NCBI GenBank assembly: GCA_020720815.1
Contig: DYNY01000009.1
Span: 1 to 43,889 of the forward strand
Direction of reading: 5' to 3'
DNA from: Candidatus Elulimicrobium sp.
GTDB lineage: Bacteria > Patescibacteriota > Minisyncoccia > Phycocordibacterales > UBA918
DNA: 43,889 bases
In this document: positions 40,891 to 43,889 of the stretch, piece after piece
Position numbering within the stretch: position 1 is the stretch's first letter
How the letters are laid out: each line of letters starts with the position of its first letter
The notes under the pieces: generated by a model
What the model was told of the DNA's origin: nothing
What the model saw: only the letters and a program-made list of their open reading frames with translations
Databases searched by the model: none
Translations under genes and position numbers: made by a program

Positions 40891-42327
40891 TTATTGCAAT
40901 GGAGCAAAAACTGGTCGGTTTTTGGGTATTACTTCAATTTTAGTTGGCCCTTCCTCACACAGCCCAGTGGCAATTTGTTTATATACTTTTTCTAAGTCGG
41001 CAATAGTAGGGGCTTCATAGTAAAGATCCGGTTCTGAAGCTAAATTACGGATTAACTCAATATCTCTAGTCATTGAACCATCTTCTTTTTGTAAAGCCTG
41101 ACCAAAACCGATAGTATAAATAGTAACTGAGGCATCTTTGGCCTCTTTAGCTTTTTCTAATGCATAGGTAGCCGCATAATCGCGGTCTAGCTCATTAGTG
41201 GCAGGATTTACCGGCCTGGTGACGTCACCATCAGTTAAAAAAATGATCACCTTCCGAGCATTATCTCGATGTCGCTCTGAAGTTAATTCAGCCAAAGCAG
41301 TAGCAAAGGCATCGCCCATGTTAGTGTACTGCGTACCATCTTTTCCCATCGTTACTTGAGTCGCTGCTTTAGCGGCTATCTGTTTGTCATTAGTTAGAAC
41401 TTGCTCGATTGGTAAGGTAGCAGATGCGGAGTATGAGACCAAACCAATTTGTGTACTACTCTGTACTTGTAAAATAAAGTTTTGAGCCGCAACTTTTGCA
41501 CTTTCTAGTGGCTCCGGTGGATTGCCACCATCAGCAGCCATTGATCCAGAGCGGTCTAATACAACCATAATGTCAGACGGCACTTCACAACTCTTAATTG
41601 TTTTTGCAATTGAATTTGGCCAAGTGAAAACTACTTCGCGAGTCGTCCTTGAAGCAAGTTTATCAATTAAGGTACGCGAAACAGTAAGTGGCTTACCTTC
41701 ACTACTAAAGATTGTAGCCACGGTCTCTACCGCATCAGCATCGGTTAATTCGGTATTTTCTATCTTGGTGGTTAACCTTGGTCTAGTGTCAGCATTTTCC
41801 AAATTTAAATCTATAACACGAAACTGGTTGCGTATATAAGTGGCCGGTAACCAAAGCTCAGCTGGCTCAAATTCAAATCTTGTTTCAGTTGGTGCACGAC
41901 CGTCAGTAGTAGCAATTCTACCTTCGAAAATTGGGTAAACTGTATTCGGTGGTAGCACCGTTGTACCACTACGCTCAGCGATAAGGGAACCATTTTCTAG
42001 TAATTGGAATTTATATTTAAATTCTGGAGTCCCAGCTACCGCGTTACGATTTTGGATATAAGCTACAGCGTTATATTGCCCATCTTGGATCTTAAAACTC
42101 TCCGCCCACTCAACTACTGGATGTGTTATAGACATAGCACAAATCCTGGTACAGGTACCATCACAATCAACCCCGGCTTCGATACCATTTTGTACACTAT
42201 CAAAACAAGTAGGCGGAGTGTATGAATTGATGTAGTAAAACGCTCCCCCAGCAATTATACAGAAGGTACTAAACCCTATACCATACTGTAATCGACGCCA
42301 AAAGGCCCAAGGACGAAACTTACTCAT
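40891..42327 (-). CDS. Membrane-anchored von Willebrand factor A domain protein
   Basis: A 478-aa protein. An N-terminal membrane helix (GFSTFCIIAGGAFYYINS, residues about 18-35) is followed by a cysteine-containing segment (FDSVQNGIEAGVDCDGTC), a beta-rich region to about residue 240, and a VWA domain (about 250-460). The metal site is present: DIMVVLDRSGSM gives DxSxS, then YTNMGDAFATAL and FLTDGDVTRPV. VWA domains mediate metal-dependent binding, so it may be an adhesin for host contact. Predicted leaderless, with TATACT seven bases before the ATG. Confidence 0.85.
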   Translation of the reverse strand: MSKFRPWAFWRRLQYGIGFSTFCIIAGGAFYYINSYTPPTCFDSVQNGIEAGVDCDGTCTRICAMSITHPVVEWAESFKIQDGQYNAVAYIQNRNAVAGTPEFKYKFQLLENGSLIAERSGTTVLPPNTVYPIFEGRIATTDGRAPTETRFEFEPAELWLPATYIRNQFRVIDLNLENADTRPRLTTKIENTELTDADAVETVATIFSSEGKPLTVSRTLIDKLASRTTREVVFTWPNSIAKTIKSCEVPSDIMVVLDRSGSMAADGGNPPEPLESAKVAAQNFILQVQSSTQIGLVSYSASATLPIEQVLTNDKQIAAKAATQVTMGKDGTQYTNMGDAFATALAELTSERHRDNARKVIIFLTDGDVTRPVNPATNELDRDYAATYALEKAKEAKDASVTIYTIGFGQALQKEDGSMTRDIELIRNLASEPDLYYEAPTIADLEKVYKQIATGLCEEGPTKIEVIPKNRPVFAPLQ

Positions 42328-42334
42328 GGCTTTA

Positions 42335-42340
42335 AGTATA
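42335..42340 (-). promoter_or_regulatory. -10 box of the VWA gene (leaderless)
   Basis: TATACT on the minus strand, seven bases before the ATG at 42327 and six bases past the terminator of the GC-rich gene upstream. Confidence 0.6.
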
Positions 42341-42346
42341 GCAGAA

Positions 42347-42374
42347 ACCCGCCGGCACTTTCGCGCCCGCGGGT
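42347..42374 (-). terminator. GC-rich hairpin after the gene at 42390
   Basis: GCCCGCGGGT (42365-42374) pairs with ACCCGCCGGC (42347-42356) with one mismatch; the minus strand then reads TTTCTGC. A moderate terminator. Confidence 0.55.
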
Positions 42375-42389
42375 GGATTCAACCATTCT

Positions 42390-42626
42390 TCACTTGGCTA
42401 GGTTAGCTTGTGTGCGCAACGCCTCGAGGGCACGCGCGTTCAGCAAATTGCTCTCGGCCTTCTCCACTGGTGAAGGTATGTACCTGTGGCACTCCTTACC
42501 GGTTGGAGGCTTGGCGACCGAACCAGTTACCAAGCGCAAGTGAACTTTTTTCTCGCTTTCGTCAGCCTTGGGGCGGTGTGCAGATTCTACCCGCCCGCAT
42601 TTTGTGCAAGAATATCCAAGTCCCAT
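42390..42626 (-). CDS. Small GC-rich protein with a CxxC knuckle, unknown function
   Basis: A 78-aa protein starting MGLGYSCTKCGRVESAHRPK. A single CxxC pair plus a downstream cysteine and histidines (GKECHRYI) could form a small zinc site. The rest is basic and helical at the end (EKAESNLLNARALEALRTQA). An AAAGGAGG Shine-Dalgarno site (42633-42640 on the minus strand) six bases before the ATG and GC-rich codons set it apart from the leaderless VWA gene just downstream. A possible promoter is TTGTAA (42680-42685), 17 bases, TAAAGT (42657-42662). Function unknown; likely transferred. Confidence 0.66.
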   Translation of the reverse strand: MGLGYSCTKCGRVESAHRPKADESEKKVHLRLVTGSVAKPPTGKECHRYIPSPVEKAESNLLNARALEALRTQANLAK

Positions 42627-42761
42627 ATTGGACCTCCTTTGTTGTTACTAGCCCACACTTTATCAAAAAATCAATCTTTTTACAAGCACCTCTCCTATTT
42701 TAGGACGGTTAACTGTATTATTAGGAATTACATTTTCTCGGGTAAGTTATATAAAACAAAA

Positions 42762-42921
42762 AAACCCTTCGTTCAAGGACTTAATGTTAAGCAAAATAAG
42801 GAGAAGTGAAACTTCAACTATATTTTGCTTATGTCGGCGCAATGATAGTTTCGACCCCGCAGGGAAAAACTATCATATGCGAGCGACTAGCGCCTAATCT
42901 TTCCTGCCAACTTTAGTTGGC
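42762..42921 (+). ncRNA. Candidate structured RNA beside the 5S gene
   Basis: No gene fits here but structure is dense. Stems: AAGCAAAATA/TATTTTGCTT (42789-42830) enclosing GAAGT/ACTTC; GGCGC/GCGCC (42836-42894) enclosing ATGATAGTTT/AAACTATCAT; GCCAAC/GTTGGC (42906-42921); then the 26-bp terminator. A weak plus-strand promoter, TTACAT, 16 bases, TATAAA, would start it near 42762, giving about 210 nt. It is not an evident tmRNA (no tRNA-like 3' half), SRP RNA or RNase P RNA. The strand is not certain. Confidence 0.35.
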
Positions 42922-42975
42922 ACTCCTAAATACAAAAAGCCTGTACAGGTGTACAGGCTTTTTGTATTTAGGAGT
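42922..42975. terminator. 26-bp perfect bidirectional terminator
   Basis: Arms at 42922-42947 and 42950-42975 are fully complementary with a GG loop; the stem centre is AAAAAGCCTGTACA and its complement. It ends the 23S-5S transcript on the minus strand, 12 bases past 5S, and could end the candidate RNA on the plus strand. Confidence 0.9.
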
Positions 42976-42986
42976 ATTAAAAACTT

Positions 42987-43102
42987 AATGTTGGCGCCTA
43001 CCTACTCTGCCCCATAAATGGAGTACCATCGGCGATGGAGAGCTTAACTTCCGAGTTCGGAATGAGATCGGGTGGACCCTCTCCGCTAAAGCACCAACAT
43101 TA
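42987..43102 (-). rRNA. rrf: 5S ribosomal RNA
   Basis: About 116 nt on the minus strand. The ends pair as TGTTGGTGC / GGCGCCAACA, and the body contains CCACCCGATCTCATTCCGAA, CTCGGAAGTTAAGC, and GGCAGAGTAGGTAGG, all standard 5S blocks. Ends estimated from the terminal stem. It lies downstream of 23S on the same strand. Confidence 0.93.
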
Positions 43103-43511
43103 AATTTTCAATAAACGTCATCCGCTTACAAACTGCGTAAAGAACGCGAGAGGTGGAGGAGACCAACAGACAGGTGGCGAACTTTACGGCTTACGATCCT
43201 GAATGTCTTTCGACTTCAATTCACGCGAGCTATTGTTCCCTATTTGTTGACACATCCCCTCCACTTTTTATCTCTCACGCGAGTCCATGTCACATACATG
43301 ACAGAATCCTCTACGCAATTTGTAATAATTACTATATTCAATATTAGTTTAGTGTTTGCACACTAAATCGCATATTCTAGTTTTCTGGCGGTGAATTTCG
43401 AATAAATTCACCGCTGACTTTTTGTATTTAACACAACTTAAACATTCAATCCATTGTTCAGCTTCTTTGTTACAGCATTTCTGTAGTTACGTACACGCTT
43501 TTACCGCATGC
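43103..43511 (-). other. 23S-5S spacer with inverted repeats
   Basis: No gene or tRNA seen. It has hairpins GCGGTGAATTT/AAATTCACCGC (43388-43414), with TTTTT after it on the plus strand, and TTTAGTGT/ACACTAAA near 43350-43368. An imperfect long-range pairing of CGCGAGAGGTGGAGG (about 43148-43162) with 43259-43282 may be part of the rRNA processing stems. Confidence 0.5.

Positions 43512-43889
<378 letters not shown>

Noticed and set aside
42836-42894. tmRNA 5' domain because of TAGTTTCGACC
   Set aside because: The TTTCGAC match is short, there is no matching 3' tRNA half or tag frame, and a terminator follows within 30 bases.

Overview
The window looks like a chromosome fragment of an ultra-small Candidate Phyla Radiation (Patescibacteria) bacterium, most likely from the Parcubacteria side. 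Support comes from an AT-rich, very compact chromosome, a divergent 16S rRNA, a Patescibacteria-style conjugation-type ATPase, a VirB2-like pilin, a lamin-tail/PKD surface protein, and a short list of housekeeping genes (SecD, SecF, MurC, MurD, RodA, RsmI, FolD). The phylum is inferred from gene content; comparing the 16S gene (25384-26840, minus strand) with a reference database would settle it.

Layout. 1-8044 (plus): a tightly packed surface-glycan operon with an AsnB-type amidotransferase, four glycosyltransferases including a GT11 fucosyltransferase type, two FkbM methyltransferases and a third SAM methyltransferase. 8104-11007 (minus): a decayed galE pseudogene, a divergent sulfotransferase-like gene and a GT4 glycosyltransferase. 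11068-17904 (minus): envelope genes (lamin-tail/PKD protein, T4SS-type ATPase, an L,D-transpeptidase fused to a D,D-carboxypeptidase, a DUF4015 glycosidase-like protein). 18143-22918 (minus): rsmI, a DUF218-like gene, murC, a REP-associated transposase bracketed by two copies of one palindrome, and murD. 22978-25068: small membrane genes, tRNA-Ile in an extended hairpin, a small GC-rich island and a pilin-like gene. 25229-27287 (minus): a stand-alone 16S gene with its own promoter and processing stem. 27833-31616 (minus): a large GC-rich island of secreted or lipoprotein genes of unknown function. 31724-42340: YciB-like protein, UMP kinase, a nucleotide-kinase-like gene, secF-secD, folD, a polyprenyl sugar transferase, a GT4 enzyme, rodA and a VWA protein. 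42347-42640: a third, tiny GC-rich island. 42762-43889: a candidate structured RNA, then 5S and the 3' part of 23S on the minus strand, about 16 kb from 16S.

Main observation. The 16S 3' tail reads GGAUUAAUUCC where bacteria normally have GGAUCACCUCC, so the anti-Shine-Dalgarno core is missing. The ordinary AT-rich genes match this. They have no Shine-Dalgarno sequence, at least ten transcription units place the start codon only 5-9 nt after a clear -10 box (leaderless mRNAs), and internal operon genes overlap their neighbours by 1-4 nt. In contrast, every GC-rich gene cluster carries purine-rich AAGGAG-type Shine-Dalgarno sites at good spacing, and most have ordinary -35/-10 promoters with real leaders. 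Two translation-signal dialects therefore sit side by side, one of which the resident 16S seems unable to read. Recent transfer from a Gram-negative donor, assembly chimerism, or genes meant for another ribosome are the competing explanations.
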